Origin: Betaproteobacteria bacterium
GTDB lineage: Bacteria > Pseudomonadota > Gammaproteobacteria > Burkholderiales > SG8-41
Length of the DNA stretch: 64,000 nucleotides
Reading direction: 5' to 3'
NCBI GenBank assembly: GCA_021732605.1
Contig: JAKFUS010000031.1
Location: forward strand, 1-64,000
Shown: positions 49,123 to 59,949 of the stretch, piece after piece
How positions within the stretch are numbered: the stretch's first letter is position 1
How the letters are laid out: each line of letters opens with the position of its first letter
Program-made: the position numbers and the translations under genes
Notes under the pieces: generated by a model
What the model was told of the DNA's origin: nothing
What the model saw: the letters and a program-made list of their open reading frames with translations, nothing else
The model's database searches: none

Positions 49123-50406
49123 TTACCGATCCCGGCGAGCGCGAACTGCAGTCATCGCGGCGGCCACGGTAAGAAACGATCCGAAGGCCAAAATTCTATC
49201 ACCATCTCCCGCCATCTGATACGCGCGGTCACAGGCTTCAGCGATATTTGCGCAGATGGTGATGGGCACAGTCACACCGGCTGCACGCAACTGCTGCTCC
49301 AGTTCTGCGACCGGCAGTGCACGCGTGCCTTCAAGCGGCGCCACCAGCCAATGGTCAACATGGCCGCGCAATACCCGCGCTACACCACTGACATCCTTGT
49401 CCTTCAGCATCGAGAACACGGCCAGCGTATTGCGGTACCCCGTCATTTGCGCGAGGTTCGCCACCAGTGCCGTGGCGGCATGCGGATTGTGAGCCACGTC
49501 AAGGATCACCGTCGGCCGGCCGGGCAAGGCCTGAAAGCGTCCGGGGTTTTCAACACGCACCAAGCCATCGCGTATGTTGCCCGCAGTGATCGGCAGGCGC
49601 CCGCGCAAGGCATCCAGCGCCGTGATGCATGCACTGGCATTGGCCAGCTGGAAGGAACCGCGCAAGGCCGGCAGCGGCAGACCGTGGCGATCGCCACCCG
49701 GCCCGCGATAGCTCCATTGCTGCGGCTGCGCCTGATAACTGAAATCACGCCCGATCAGCAGCAGGTCGGCACTGATACGTGCCGCGTAATCCGTGACCGT
49801 TGCCGGCGGCTCGGCATCGGCGCAAATCGCCGGCCGGCCGGCGCGAAAAATATGCGCTTTCTCAAAACCGATGGCCTCGCGCGTGTCCCCCAGATAATCC
49901 ATGTGATCGAGGCCGACGCTCATCAGCAGCGCGACATCGGCATCGAAGGCATTGACCGCATCGAGGCGCCCGCCCAGCCCCACTTCGAGGATCGCCGCAT
50001 CAAGCTTGCTCTCGCAGAACAACCATAGTGCCGCCAGCGTGCCGAATTCGAAATAGGTCAGCGGCACATTACTGACGGCACGCGCCTGCTCGACTGCGGC
50101 AAAGGCACGCACCAGATCGGCATCGCGGGCTTCCCGGCCGTTAATGCGCACACGTTCGTTGTAATGCAACAGATGCGGCGAGGTATAGGTGCCGACACGA
50201 TAACCGGCACAGCCGAGCATGGCATCGAGCATCATGCACGCCGAGCCTTTGCCGTTGGTGCCGCCGACGGTGATCAACGGGAACACTGGCTTAAGCCCCA
50301 GTGCGTCACGCACGACGTTGACACGATCCAGGCCGAGGGCGATGGACTGCGGATGCTGGCCTTCGATATATTCCAGCCAGCCGGCCAGTGTTACGGGTAA
50401 GGTCAT
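49123..50406 (-). CDS. folC: Dihydrofolate synthase/folylpolyglutamate synthase
   Basis: Mur-ligase family enzyme that adds glutamates to folate and makes dihydrofolate. 427 residues with the ATP loop TVGGTNGKGSACMMLD, the family signature SPHLLHYNERVRING, EVGLGGRLDAVNAFD and DVAHNPHAATALVANLA in the C-terminal domain. 70 bases downstream of accD. Confidence 0.96.
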   Translation of the reverse strand: MTLPVTLAGWLEYIEGQHPQSIALGLDRVNVVRDALGLKPVFPLITVGGTNGKGSACMMLDAMLGCAGYRVGTYTSPHLLHYNERVRINGREARDADLVRAFAAVEQARAVSNVPLTYFEFGTLAALWLFCESKLDAAILEVGLGGRLDAVNAFDADVALLMSVGLDHMDYLGDTREAIGFEKAHIFRAGRPAICADAEPPATVTDYAARISADLLLIGRDFSYQAQPQQWSYRGPGGDRHGLPLPALRGSFQLANASACITALDALRGRLPITAGNIRDGLVRVENPGRFQALPGRPTVILDVAHNPHAATALVANLAQMTGYRNTLAVFSMLKDKDVSGVARVLRGHVDHWLVAPLEGTRALPVAELEQQLRAAGVTVPITICANIAEACDRAYQMAGDGDRILAFGSFLTVAAAMTAVRARRDR

Positions 50407-50476
50407 GACGTGCGGAGGGAGAATCGGAGAAACCGAGAAAAGCGGATCATGCCGCCCTGTCGGAAATCAGGAAAGG

Positions 50477-51352
50477 TCAGGAAGACGGCGACGGTGCCGG
50501 CAGCTTCAGCATCAGCGCCAGCAGCCGCGCCAGCGTGTCGCGCATCTGGCGGCGATCGACGATCATGTCCAGCGCGCCCTTCTGCATCAGGAACTCAGCC
50601 CGCTGAAAACCCTCGGGCAGCGTCTCGCGCACCGTCTGCTCGATCACCCGCGGACCGGCAAAACCGATCAGCGCATTGGGTTCGGCAATCACAGCATCGC
50701 CGATCATGGCAAAACTCGCGGACACCCCGCCCATGGTCGGATCGGTCAGCACCGAGATGAACGGCAGACGATCATCGGCCAGGCGTGTCAGCGCAGCGCA
50801 GGTCTTCGCCATCTGCATCAGCGACAGCAAGCCCTCCTGCATGCGGGCGCCGCCGGTCGCGGTGAAACAGATAAAAGGCAGGCGCTGCTCGACACAGACC
50901 TGCACGCCGCGCACAAATCGCTCGCCGACGACGGAGCCCATCGATCCGCCGAGAAAACCGAATTCAAATGCGGCAGTGACCACCGGGATTTCGCGGATCG
51001 CCCCCTGCATCACCACCAGCGCATCCTCCTCACCGGTCTCCGTGCGCGCTTCGTTCAGGCGGTCGATGTAACGTTTGCTGTCGCGGAATTTCAGGGTATC
51101 GACCGGCGTTACCTCAACACCGATCTCGTAGCGCCCTTCCATGTCGAGCAGCCAGTCCAGGCGCTCGCGTGCGGAAATGCGGTTGTGGTGGTTGCATTTC
51201 GGGCAGACGAACAGGTTTTTCTCGAGGTCTGTGCGATACAGCACCGCTTCACAGGAATCACACTTGCTCCACAATCCCTCGGGCACTGCTTTTTTGACAC
51301 TGCCGGCATCACGTTTGATCCGCGGCGGCAGCAGTTTCTGCAGCCAACTCAT
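50477..51352 (-). CDS. accD: Acetyl-CoA carboxylase carboxyltransferase beta subunit
   Basis: Subunit of acetyl-CoA carboxylase, first step of fatty-acid synthesis. 291 residues: four-Cys zinc ribbon (C31, C34, C50, C53) and a crotonase-fold carboxyltransferase core with [21 protein letters not shown] and [16 protein letters not shown]. Its ATG overlaps the trpA stop (ATGA), though a G/C-rich repeat lies between the conserved trpA end and the accD start. Confidence 0.97.
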   Translation of the reverse strand: MSWLQKLLPPRIKRDAGSVKKAVPEGLWSKCDSCEAVLYRTDLEKNLFVCPKCNHHNRISARERLDWLLDMEGRYEIGVEVTPVDTLKFRDSKRYIDRLNEARTETGEEDALVVMQGAIREIPVVTAAFEFGFLGGSMGSVVGERFVRGVQVCVEQRLPFICFTATGGARMQEGLLSLMQMAKTCAALTRLADDRLPFISVLTDPTMGGVSASFAMIGDAVIAEPNALIGFAGPRVIEQTVRETLPEGFQRAEFLMQKGALDMIVDRRQMRDTLARLLALMLKLPAPSPSS

Positions 51353-52209
51353 GCAGCCCGCCCCGAAGGAAGTCCTCCCGGGGGATGACCCGTCTTCACG
51401 TCACGGTCCATCGCATTGCGAATGCCCTCGATGAAAACCCGGGCCCGATTCACCGCATCCCTGGGCGCAGCCTCGATTTCCTGCACCAGCCGGCTGCCGA
51501 TCACCACAGCATCGGCCACTTGGGCGATATTGCGCGCCGTTTCGCCATCGCGGATACCGAAACCGACGCCCACCGGCAGTTTGGTGTGGCTGCGGATGCG
51601 CGCCAGGCGCTGCGCCACGTCGGCAACATCAATATTCGCGGCACCGGTGACACCCTTGAGCGATACGTAATACAAGTAACCGCGCCCCAGCTCGGCAACC
51701 TGCTTCAGGCGCGCATCAGAGGTGGTCGGTGACAGCAGGAATATGGTGTCGAGGCCAGCAGCATCCAGTGTTGCTACCAACTTCTCCGCCTCCTCGGGCG
51801 GATAATCAACCACCACCACACCATCGGCGCCGGCGGCCTTGGCTGCCTTCACAAAGTTGTCAGGCCCCATCGCCTCAATGGGATTTGCGTAGCCCATCAG
51901 CACCACCGGGGTTTCGTTGTTGGTCTTACGGAACTCGGCCACCCAACCGATCACATCACGCAGCGACACGCCATGTTTCAGCGCACGTTCACTGGCGCGC
52001 TGGATCACCGGACCGTCGGCCATCGGATCCGAAAATGGCACACCCAGTTCGATGATGTCAGCCCCACCGGCCACCAGTGCATGCATCAAGGGCACGCAAC
52101 TCGCCGGATCAGGATAACCGGCGGTGATGAACGGAATCAGGGCTTTGCAGCCCTGTTTATTGAGGCGCTCAAATGTGGCAGTAATGCGTGTGGCGGCAAT
52201 GCGTGACAT
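51349..52209 (-). CDS. trpA: Tryptophan synthase alpha chain
   Basis: Cleaves indole-3-glycerol phosphate to indole inside the TrpAB complex. 286-residue TIM barrel with [12 protein letters not shown], catalytic Glu in [21 protein letters not shown], catalytic Asp in [13 protein letters not shown], and [15 protein letters not shown] 52209 is chosen from family alignment. The last 13 or so residues ([13 protein letters not shown]) are unlike TrpA and are encoded by a dispersed repeat (51359-51383), which extends the protein to the accD start. Confidence 0.96.
   Translation of the reverse strand: MSRIAATRITATFERLNKQGCKALIPFITAGYPDPASCVPLMHALVAGGADIIELGVPFSDPMADGPVIQRASERALKHGVSLRDVIGWVAEFRKTNNETPVVLMGYANPIEAMGPDNFVKAAKAAGADGVVVVDYPPEEAEKLVATLDAAGLDTIFLLSPTTSDARLKQVAELGRGYLYYVSLKGVTGAANIDVADVAQRLARIRSHTKLPVGVGFGIRDGETARNIAQVADAVVIGSRLVQEIEAAPRDAVNRARVFIEGIRNAMDRDVKTGHPPGGLPSGRAA
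51359..51374 (+). repeat. CGCCCCGAAGGAAGTC element, copy 3 (inside trpA 3' end)
   Basis: Identical 16-base core to copies at 38031 and 39634. On the minus strand it is translated as the C-terminal residues of TrpA (GLPSGR). Confidence 0.85.
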
Positions 52210-52241
52210 CAGCAGGTTTTCGTTGTGGCTACGCGTCAGCG

Positions 52242-53441
52242 TCAGAATTTGAGGCCGGATTTTTCGGCGACGGTATGCATGTCCTTGTCGCCACGTCCGG
52301 AGAGATTGACCAGCAGGATTTGATCGCGGCGCATGTGCGGCGCAATTTTTGCCGCATAGGCCAGCGCATGACTGGACTCCAGCGCCGGGATAATACCCTC
52401 GAGCCGGCACAGCTTGTGGAAAGCCTCCAGCGCTTCGTCATCGGTCACCGCGACGTATTCGGCACGCCCGCTGTCCTTCAGCCAGGCGTGTTCGGGACCA
52501 ACGCCGGGATAATCCAGTCCCGCAGAAATCGAGTGGGTTTCAATGATCTGGCCATTGTCGTCCTGCAGCAGGTAAGTGCGATTGCCGTGCAGTACGCCGG
52601 ATCTGCCGGCGCACAGCGTCGCCGAATGTTTGCCGGTTTCCAGACCATGGCCTGCAGCCTCGACACCGATCAGGCGAACCGACTCATCCGGAATATAGGC
52701 ATGGAAAATGCCAATGGCGTTCGAACCGCCGCCAACGCAGGCCAGCACTGCATCCGGCTGGCGCCCAGTCATTTCCGGCACCTGCTCGCGCGCCTCGCGG
52801 CCGATCACCGACTGGAAATCGCGCACCATCATCGGGTAGGGATGCGGTCCGGCGACAGTACCGATGATGTAAAAAGTATTCTCGACGTTGGTCACCCAGT
52901 CGCGCATCGCCTCGTTCAGGGCATCCTTCAGCGTCTTCGAACCGGACTCCACCGGCACCACGGTCGCGCCCAGCAGTTTCATGCGATAGACGTTCTGCGC
53001 CTGGCGCTTGACGTCTTCCGAGCCCATGTAGACCACGCATTCCATGCCGTAACGCGCGGCAATGGTCGCGGTGGCGACGCCGTGCTGGCCGGCCCCCGTC
53101 TCGGCAATCACCCGCGGCTTGCCGAGGTGACGAGCCAGCAATGCCTGACCAATCACGTTGTTGATCTTGTGCGCGCCGGTATGGTTCAGGTCTTCGCGCT
53201 TCAGGTACACCTGCGCACCGCCGAAATGTTCGGACCAGCGCCGCGCGTGATAGACCGGGCTCGGCCGGCCGACATAATGTTTCAGTTCGTATTCGTATTC
53301 CGCGACAAACGCCGGATCGTCCTTGTAGCGGGCGTAGGCCGCCTTCAGTTCATCCAGCGCGGATATCAGTGTCTCTGAAACGAACACGCCACCGTAAGGC
53401 CCGAAATGGCCCTTGGCATCCGGCAAGTCATATACCCGCAT
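52242..53441 (-). CDS. trpB: Tryptophan synthase beta chain
   Basis: PLP enzyme condensing indole with serine. 399 residues: [16 protein letters not shown] lysine K92 in [24 protein letters not shown], phosphate loop [10 protein letters not shown] and [16 protein letters not shown]. Its start overlaps the end of trpF by 14 bases; trpA follows after 32 bases. Confidence 0.98.
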   Translation of the reverse strand: MRVYDLPDAKGHFGPYGGVFVSETLISALDELKAAYARYKDDPAFVAEYEYELKHYVGRPSPVYHARRWSEHFGGAQVYLKREDLNHTGAHKINNVIGQALLARHLGKPRVIAETGAGQHGVATATIAARYGMECVVYMGSEDVKRQAQNVYRMKLLGATVVPVESGSKTLKDALNEAMRDWVTNVENTFYIIGTVAGPHPYPMMVRDFQSVIGREAREQVPEMTGRQPDAVLACVGGGSNAIGIFHAYIPDESVRLIGVEAAGHGLETGKHSATLCAGRSGVLHGNRTYLLQDDNGQIIETHSISAGLDYPGVGPEHAWLKDSGRAEYVAVTDDEALEAFHKLCRLEGIIPALESSHALAYAAKIAPHMRRDQILLVNLSGRGDKDMHTVAEKSGLKF

Positions 53442-54051
53442 TGCGCACTCCAGTCATGAACGCTTCCATTTTCCGCACATCCTTGATGCCCTTCGCCGAC
53501 TCCACGCCGCTCGACACGTCGACGGCCCAGGGCCGCACGTGCCGCACTGCCTGTTCCACGTTGTCAGGGTTGAGTCCGCCCGACAGAACCACGGGCGCCG
53601 GCAAATCGCGGGGGATCAGCGACCAGTCAAATACGGTACCAGTGCCACCACGCGCGCCTTCGACCCAGGCATCCAGCAACAGGCCCTTGGCCGCACGAAA
53701 TTCGCGTGAGTATTGTAACAAATCGGTCCCTGCCCTGACCCGCACTGCGCGCAGGTACGGCAGCGAAAACCCACCACAGAATCCCGGCGTTTCGTCACCG
53801 TGGAACTGCAGCAGTTGCACCGGAGCCTCGTCCAGGACAGCGCTAACTTCCGCTGCATCGGCATTCACGAACAAGCCCACCGGCAGCACAAACGGCGGCA
53901 GCGCATTGATGATGATGCGCGCCTGCGCCGGCGTTACCGCCCGCGGGCTGCCGGCATAAAACACCAGGCCGATGGCGTGCGCGCCCAGCCGTGCCGCCGC
54001 CAGTGCGTCCTCGACGCGGGTGATGCCACAGATTTTGACTCGTGTATTCAT
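53428..54051 (-). CDS. trpF: Phosphoribosylanthranilate isomerase
   Basis: Third-step tryptophan enzyme. 207-residue TIM barrel with catalytic Cys in [29 protein letters not shown], the general-acid Asp in LLDAWVEG and the phosphate loops [10 protein letters not shown] and [18 protein letters not shown] 54051 begins the family N-terminus. Overlaps trpB; 7 bases after truA, the standard betaproteobacterial truA-trpF-trpB-trpA order. Confidence 0.96.
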   Translation of the reverse strand: MNTRVKICGITRVEDALAAARLGAHAIGLVFYAGSPRAVTPAQARIIINALPPFVLPVGLFVNADAAEVSAVLDEAPVQLLQFHGDETPGFCGGFSLPYLRAVRVRAGTDLLQYSREFRAAKGLLLDAWVEGARGGTGTVFDWSLIPRDLPAPVVLSGGLNPDNVEQAVRHVRPWAVDVSSGVESAKGIKDVRKMEAFMTGVRNAGI

Positions 54052-54058
54052 ATCCCAT

Positions 54059-54856
54059 TCAATCGACAACAGCATGCGCCAGTTGTGGTGGCCGCAGCCG
54101 CGGCGCCGGCAATGCCCATTGGTTTTCGTAATCAACCCGCATCAGGTACAGACCCGACGCATCAAATGTCGGCGCCGCCAACGCACGATCACGGCCTTGC
54201 AAAACTTCCGCCAGCCACTGCGGCGCATGTTTACCCTTGCCGACATAGACCAGACTGCCGACCAGATTACGCACCATGTGATGCAGAAAAGCATTGGCAC
54301 GGAATCCGAAAATCACGTACGGCCCTGCCTGCTCGACGGTGGCTTCATGCAAGGTCCTGACCGGCGATTTAGCCTGGCACTCGGCGGCGCGGAACGCGGT
54401 GAAATCTTGCTCACCGACCAGGCAGGCCGCGGCAGCGCGCATTTGCCCAATGTCCAGCGGCAAGTGAAACCAGCCGACACGGCCGTGATCCGCAGCAGGC
54501 CGCACGGCAGTGTTGAGCAGCACATAACGATAAGTCCGTGCCCGCGCTGAAAACCGCGCGTGAAAATCTTCCGTCACCGGCTGCGCCCAGGTCACCGCCA
54601 TCGCCGGCGGCAGCAACGCATTAACGCCGCGCACCCAGGCACTCAGCGGCCGCTCGACGGCACAATCAAAATGCACGACCTGCCCCAGCGCATGAACACC
54701 GGCATCGGTGCGTCCTGCGCAAATCGTCGCCACCGGAACGCCGGCGATCGTCGCCAGCGCCGCCTCAAGGCGATCCTGCACGGCACAGCCCGACGGCTGG
54801 GTCTGCCAGCCGCAGAAGCCGTTGCCGTCATATTCGATGCCGAGCGCCATTCTCAC
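54059..54856 (-). CDS. truA: tRNA pseudouridine(38-40) synthase
   Basis: Makes pseudouridine in the tRNA anticodon stem-loop. 265 residues: GIEYDGNGFCGWQ, catalytic Asp51 in AGRTDAGVHALGQ, RTYRYVLLN and FLHHMVRNLVGSLVYVGKGK. Between fimV and trpF. Confidence 0.96.
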   Translation of the reverse strand: MRMALGIEYDGNGFCGWQTQPSGCAVQDRLEAALATIAGVPVATICAGRTDAGVHALGQVVHFDCAVERPLSAWVRGVNALLPPAMAVTWAQPVTEDFHARFSARARTYRYVLLNTAVRPAADHGRVGWFHLPLDIGQMRAAAACLVGEQDFTAFRAAECQAKSPVRTLHEATVEQAGPYVIFGFRANAFLHHMVRNLVGSLVYVGKGKHAPQWLAEVLQGRDRALAAPTFDASGLYLMRVDYENQWALPAPRLRPPQLAHAVVD

Positions 54857-54953
54857 GGGCTTGACCCTTTAGTGTTTGCAATGCAACCCGCCGCAGAAAA
54901 ACAAACCGCGGCAGGAGCGCTGCCGCGGTTCATGAACACGCCGGGCAATGCGG

Positions 54954-57437
54954 CTAGCCGAGCGTACCGAGCAGTTTCTGCGCCTGATCCTTTTGATCGC
55001 CGTCGCCTTCTTTCAGCACTTCCTGCAGGATTTCCCGGGCGCCATCGTTGTCGCCCATCTCCTGGTAAGCCTTGGCCAGATCAAATTTTTGCTGGACGTC
55101 ATACCAGTGGCCATCCTTGCCTTCGACAGCCACAGTCGTGGTCGCCGGGTCATCCAGATTGATGTTCAGATCGCCAACATCGATTTTGAAATCCAGCCCG
55201 GCATCCGCATCCGCCGCCGGGGCGACAGGGGCAGCCGGTTCCGCAGGCGCATCCGCCGGTGGCAGTTCAAAGTTGAAATCGATGCTGCTGGCTTCAGCCG
55301 GCGACGCTTCGAGCGCGATGTCCGCCGGCGCGCCGGCATCCAGGTTGAAATCCGGCTGCGCCGGCTCAGCCGGTGCGACACCAGCATCAGCAGCGGCAGC
55401 CATGTCATGCATGGTGCCCATCTCCGTGGACTGACCGGCGGGATCTGCATCCAGCGCAATATCCGGCGTACCGGCAGTATCACCACCCAAATCAAAATCG
55501 AGATCCGTACCCGTGGGACTGTCGTCGGCCATCGGTGCGGGGGCGGCGTCCCTGCCCGCTTCGTACAGCGGATTACTTGAATCCAGCGCATAGCCCAGTG
55601 CGGCAACTTTCAGCCAGTTGTCACCGACTCCACCGGTCAGTCCATGCATGGAATCAGCCACCGCGCCGAAAGCCGCGGCGTCCTTGCGCGCTGCATACAC
55701 TTCCGCCAGCTTCACCTGCACGTCTTCGCGTGCCGGGTCGCGGCTCATGGCTTCTTTGAGGATTTCTTCGGCCTGTCCGTCCCGGCCGTAGGCAATATAA
55801 ACCTCGGCTTCGGCCACCGGATCGACATCATCGGATGCCGGGGCGGCAGCCATCGCCGTCGCATCGGACAAATCCGGTGCATCTCCCGCTGCCGCAGCGG
55901 CTCCCATGGTCGGGGCCACCTGCATCAACTCATCATCATCCTGTGTGCGCGCACGACGGCGACGCAAGGCGGCCAAACCTGCGCCACCCAGCACCACAGC
56001 CAACACTCCCCCACCGATCAGCGGCAGGTTGTCCATCACCATATCCATCAGACTCGGTTCGGGTGGCGGCGGTGGCGGTGCAACCAGCTTGGGCTTCGGT
56101 TTCGGTGCAGGCTTCCCTTCCTCGGCCGGTTTGTCAGCCGGTGTCGCAGCGACATCCTTTTTGGCTTCGCCCGCAGGGGCCGGGGCCGCATCGGGTTTGG
56201 CTGCGGCGGTGGCGTCCGCCTTGACCGGCTCTGCCGGTTTCACGGGATCCGCCGGCTTGGCTGGATCGACTTTAGCTGCGTCAGCTTTGACTGCGTCAGC
56301 TTTCGCGGCTTCCGCCTTTTGCTGCGCAGCAGCCATGCCGGGGCTCTTCAGTTCAGCCAGCTTCTGGCCATCCTTGACGGTTTTCTCGAGTTGCGCGATG
56401 CGGTCCTTGGCATCGGTCAGTTCCTGTTTGCGCGCCACCTTGTCTTCCGCAGCAGCGGTCTCACGTGCAGCACCGGTCAGCGGCTTGCCGCCCTTGCCCG
56501 GTTCGCCCTTGGACAGTTTGACCACATCCTTGCCTTCCGCTGCGGCAGGATCATCAACTTTCGCTGTAATGCGGCCGCGCGCAGTGGCACTGCCTTCGGG
56601 CGCCTGGGCGGCAGCATCAGCCACGCGGCCGCTGTAGGCGCGCCAGTCGGCGACCTGCGCGCGATACTCCTTCATCGCTTCGCCTTGAGTAATCGCGGCG
56701 AGTTCCTGTGCATCGGGGATGCGCAGGATCTTGCCCGACTTCACCAGATTCATGTTCTTGCGCACAAATGCATCGGGATTGCTGCGATACAGACCGACCA
56801 GCATCTGCTCCAGCGACACCCCCTGGGGTTTCAGGCTGGCAGCGATCTTGCCGAGTGTTTCGCCTTTGGCAATCGGACCGTATTCCTGCGCACCGGCACT
56901 GGTGACAACAGGCCTGGTCGCAGGCTTCGGCGCCGGCGCAGCCGGTGCCGCAACAATGGGGCGCGACTCAGGTGCCGCCGCAGGAGCGGCAGGCGCCGCT
57001 TGCGCAGCCTGCTGGCCATATCCCGGCGGATCAAGCAGCGCGGTGTATTCACGCACCAGTTTGCCGCCGGACCAGGACAATTCAATCAACAGATCCACAA
57101 ACGGCTCATTCACCGGACGGCTGCCGGTAACCTTGATGTATGACTGCCCGTTGGAACGTTTTTCGATACTGAGCTTGAGGCCGGTCATGCCGGCATTGAA
57201 CTGAAGATTGGCGCGCTGATAGTCATCGGGGGATGCCAGCCGTGCCACCAGCGTGGACGCCTCGTCACCCCTGACGGCAACCAGATCAATCTCCGCGCTC
57301 AGGGGCTGCCCGAGGCTCGATTGCACATTAAGCCGCCCCAGGCCGGCCGCATGCGCGAACAACGGCGCGAGCAGCAGCAGTGCCACAGCCAGTGCTTTGC
57401 CAAAAGTAAATGTGCGCACGAACCGCTCCCGTATCAT
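54954..57437 (-). CDS. fimV: FimV-type pilus assembly/polarity protein
   Basis: Inner-membrane scaffold for type IV pili and polarity. 827 residues: signal peptide to FAHAA (about 31), FimV N-terminal domain (LNVQSSLGQPLSAEIDLVAV), LysM peptidoglycan-binding region (GPIAKGETLGKIAASLKPQG to GKILRIPDAQE), Ala/Pro/Lys-rich linker, a helix near 500 (LPLIGGGVLAVVLGGAGLAAL), an acidic cytoplasmic part with TPR-like repeats (DPVAEAEVYIAYGRDGQAEE) and the FimV C-terminal domain (KFDLAKAYQEMGDNDGAREI). Starts at 57437 or 57464 are both possible; neither has a good ribosome site. Confidence 0.94.
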   Translation of the reverse strand: MIRERFVRTFTFGKALAVALLLLAPLFAHAAGLGRLNVQSSLGQPLSAEIDLVAVRGDEASTLVARLASPDDYQRANLQFNAGMTGLKLSIEKRSNGQSYIKVTGSRPVNEPFVDLLIELSWSGGKLVREYTALLDPPGYGQQAAQAAPAAPAAAPESRPIVAAPAAPAPKPATRPVVTSAGAQEYGPIAKGETLGKIAASLKPQGVSLEQMLVGLYRSNPDAFVRKNMNLVKSGKILRIPDAQELAAITQGEAMKEYRAQVADWRAYSGRVADAAAQAPEGSATARGRITAKVDDPAAAEGKDVVKLSKGEPGKGGKPLTGAARETAAAEDKVARKQELTDAKDRIAQLEKTVKDGQKLAELKSPGMAAAQQKAEAAKADAVKADAAKVDPAKPADPVKPAEPVKADATAAAKPDAAPAPAGEAKKDVAATPADKPAEEGKPAPKPKPKLVAPPPPPPEPSLMDMVMDNLPLIGGGVLAVVLGGAGLAALRRRRARTQDDDELMQVAPTMGAAAAAGDAPDLSDATAMAAAPASDDVDPVAEAEVYIAYGRDGQAEEILKEAMSRDPAREDVQVKLAEVYAARKDAAAFGAVADSMHGLTGGVGDNWLKVAALGYALDSSNPLYEAGRDAAPAPMADDSPTGTDLDFDLGGDTAGTPDIALDADPAGQSTEMGTMHDMAAAADAGVAPAEPAQPDFNLDAGAPADIALEASPAEASSIDFNFELPPADAPAEPAAPVAPAADADAGLDFKIDVGDLNINLDDPATTTVAVEGKDGHWYDVQQKFDLAKAYQEMGDNDGAREILQEVLKEGDGDQKDQAQKLLGTLG

Positions 57438-57550
57438 TTTTTTGTTGGACAAGAAAGTTAGCATCAATCAGTTAGGCATGCAAGCTAACAAAACCTCGAA
57501 TGTTGCTGCCCAACCACATATTTCTTAAAGGAAATTCCGCATTCCGGCCC

Positions 57551-57590
57551 GGGCGTCCGGCACCGGCCGCGGGGCCGGTGCCGGACGCCC
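57551..57590. terminator. Strong hairpin after asd
   Basis: 18-bp perfect inverted repeat (57551-57568 with 57573-57590) around a 4-base loop, all G/C-rich, two bases past the asd stop. No U-run follows, so it may be an mRNA-stabilising or pausing element rather than a classical terminator. Confidence 0.7.
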
Positions 57591-57592
57591 GA

Positions 57593-58753
57593 TCAGGCAC
57601 TGACCGGGGTCATGGTGACCGACTTTACCCGCGGTGCAGCATCAGCTTCGAGCACGATGCGCAGCATGCGGCGCAACGGTTCAGCCGCGCCCCACAGCAA
57701 CTGATCACCCACGGTGAAGGCTGCGAGGTATTCACCGCCCATCGGCAGTTTGCGCAGGCGCCCCACCGGAACCGACAAGGTGCCGGTGACCGCCGTCGGC
57801 GTCAGGCCATTCAGCGTGGCTTCACGCTGGTTGGGAATCACCTTGACCCAGTCGTTGGCCTTGGCCAGCAGCTGTTCGATTTCCGCCAGCGGCAGGTCGC
57901 GAGTCAGTTTGACCGTCAGCGCCTGGCTGTGGCATCGCATTGCGCCGATACGCACGCACACGCCGTCGATCGGCAAGGGCTTGGCCTCCAGCCCGAGGAT
58001 CTTGTTGGTTTCGGCCATGCCTTTCCATTCTTCCTTGCTCTGCCCGTTGCCGAGATCCTTGTCGATCCACGGCAGCAGGCTGCCGGCAAGAGGATGACCA
58101 AACTGCGCCGTCGGCACCCCGCCGCTGCGCAATGTATCCGCCACCTTGCGATCGAGCTCGAGAATCGCTGACGCCGGGTTGTCGAGCAGCGGTTTTGCCG
58201 CAGCGTGAACCGCGCCCATCTGCGCAATCAGTTCGCGCATGTTGGCGGCACCGGCACCCGAAGCCGCCTGGTACGTCATCGCCGTCATCCATTCCACCAG
58301 TCCGGCCTTGAACAGGCCGCCCATCGCCATCAGCATCAGGCTGACCGTGCAATTGCCACCAATATAGTTTTTGACACCTTTATCCAGCGCCGCATCGATC
58401 ACGTCGCGGTTCACCGGGTCGAGAATGATCACCGCATCCGGCTGCATGCGCAGCGCCGAAGCAGCATCAATCCAGTAGCCGTCCCAGCCCGCAGCGCGCA
58501 GCTTGGGGAATATCGCGTTGGTGTAATCACCGCCCTGACAGGAGATCAGGATGTCCATCGCCGCCAGCGCATCGATGCTGTTGGCGTCGGCAACCTTGCC
58601 GACATCGCGCCCGATATCGGGCCCGCGGCCACCCGCCTGGGACGTCGAGAAAAATGTAGGCGCAACCAGATCAAAATCCCGCTCTGCCCGCATCCGCTCC
58701 ACGAGCACCGAGCCGACCATGCCGCGCCACCCGATGATACCGACCTTCTTCAT
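57593..58753 (-). CDS. asd: Aspartate-semialdehyde dehydrogenase
   Basis: Reduces aspartyl phosphate; branch point for lysine, methionine and threonine. 386 residues: NADP loop [25 protein letters not shown], catalytic Cys135 in [25 protein letters not shown] and the His in [14 protein letters not shown]. The long form typical of Gram-negatives. Feeds DapA and the methionine genes in this window. Confidence 0.97.
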   Translation of the reverse strand: MKKVGIIGWRGMVGSVLVERMRAERDFDLVAPTFFSTSQAGGRGPDIGRDVGKVADANSIDALAAMDILISCQGGDYTNAIFPKLRAAGWDGYWIDAASALRMQPDAVIILDPVNRDVIDAALDKGVKNYIGGNCTVSLMLMAMGGLFKAGLVEWMTAMTYQAASGAGAANMRELIAQMGAVHAAAKPLLDNPASAILELDRKVADTLRSGGVPTAQFGHPLAGSLLPWIDKDLGNGQSKEEWKGMAETNKILGLEAKPLPIDGVCVRIGAMRCHSQALTVKLTRDLPLAEIEQLLAKANDWVKVIPNQREATLNGLTPTAVTGTLSVPVGRLRKLPMGGEYLAAFTVGDQLLWGAAEPLRRMLRIVLEADAAPRVKSVTMTPVSA

Positions 58754-58794
58754 AAAAACACCTTTTAAAACAGTATATTACAACAAATCATTGA

Positions 58795-59859
58795 TTACAG
58801 CGCCGCAACCACCGCATCACCCATTTCCACAGTGCCTACTTTACGCGCACCGGGCTCATCGATATCCGGCGTGCGGTAACCCGCCGCGAGCACGCTTTTG
58901 ACCGCCGCCTCGATGCGGTAGGCCCATTCGTCTTTATTAAACGTATACCGCAGCATCATCGCTGTGGAGAGGATGGTGGCCAGCGGGTTGGCAATGTTTT
59001 TGCCGGCGATGTCAGGCGCAGAGCCGTGGATCGGCTCATACAGCCCGCCGCCGCCGGAATTCAGCGATGCCGAGGGCAACATGCCAATCGAGCCGGTCAG
59101 CATCGATGCCTCGTCAGACAGGATGTCACCAAAAATGTTGCCGGTGACGATGACGTCAAACTGTTTGGGATTACGCACCAACTGCATCGCGGCGTTGTCC
59201 ACGTACATATGCGACAGCGCCACCTGCGGATATTGTTTCGCGACATCGGTGACGATCTCGCGCCAGAAGCGGCTGGTTTCCAGCACGTTTTCCTTGTCCA
59301 CCGAACAGAGTTTTTTGCCCCGCTTCATCGCGGTCTGGAAACCGACTTCGGCAATGCGGCGGATCTCCGGCTCCGAATAGAGCATTGTGTCGTAACCTTC
59401 GCGCTCGCCGCGCGCGTTGTCGCGCCGGCCGCGCGGCTCGCCGAAATAGATGTCGCCGGTCAGCTCGCGAATGATCATCAGGTCGAGGCCCGACACCACT
59501 TCGGGCTTCAGCGTCGAAGCGCTGACCAGTTCCGGATACAGCACCGCAGGACGCAGATTGGCAAACAAGCCAAGCTCCTTGCGGATGCGCAGGATGCCCT
59601 GCTCCGGACGTTGCGGTCGCGGCAGCGCGTCGTATTTCGGGCCACCGACAGCGCCGCACAACACGGCATCGGCTTCCTTCGCCAGTTTCAGCGTGGACGG
59701 CGGCAATGGATCACCATGCGCGTCAAACCCGGCGCCACCGAACGCGGCCTCTTCAAATTCCAGTTTCAGGCCGTCTGCCGCCAACCGACGCAATACCTTC
59801 AGCGCCTGACCGACAATTTCGGGACCGATACCGTCACCAGCGAGAACTGCGATTTTCAT
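58795..59859 (-). CDS. leuB: 3-isopropylmalate dehydrogenase
   Basis: Leucine pathway oxidative decarboxylase. 354 residues: [98 protein letters not shown]. Its ATG directly follows a GGATTGA-type heptad repeat and lacks a Shine-Dalgarno. Confidence 0.97.
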   Translation of the reverse strand: MKIAVLAGDGIGPEIVGQALKVLRRLAADGLKLEFEEAAFGGAGFDAHGDPLPPSTLKLAKEADAVLCGAVGGPKYDALPRPQRPEQGILRIRKELGLFANLRPAVLYPELVSASTLKPEVVSGLDLMIIRELTGDIYFGEPRGRRDNARGEREGYDTMLYSEPEIRRIAEVGFQTAMKRGKKLCSVDKENVLETSRFWREIVTDVAKQYPQVALSHMYVDNAAMQLVRNPKQFDVIVTGNIFGDILSDEASMLTGSIGMLPSASLNSGGGGLYEPIHGSAPDIAGKNIANPLATILSTAMMLRYTFNKDEWAYRIEAAVKSVLAAGYRTPDIDEPGARKVGTVEMGDAVVAAL

Positions 59860-59861
59860 AA

Positions 59862-59945
59862 ATCAGGATTGAGGAGTGGGGATTGAGGAATGTGGATCGG
59901 GGAATGAGGAGTTGAGCGTTTACTCAATCCTCAATCCGCAATCCT
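59862..59945. repeat. Heptad-repeat block, GGATTGA type (leuD/leuB)
   Basis: Direct units (GGATTGAGGAGTGGGGATTG and variants) at 59866-59915 and complements (CTCAATCCTCAATCC) at 59923-59944. It fills the leuD-leuB gap inside the operon, so it is transcribed. Confidence 0.8.
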
Positions 59946-59949
59946 GCCC

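Noticed and set aside
55644-57143. 499-codon open frame antisense to fimV
   Set aside because: Product is dominated by Arg/Gly/Cys runs produced by the Ala/Pro/Asp-rich fimV codons; shadow frame.
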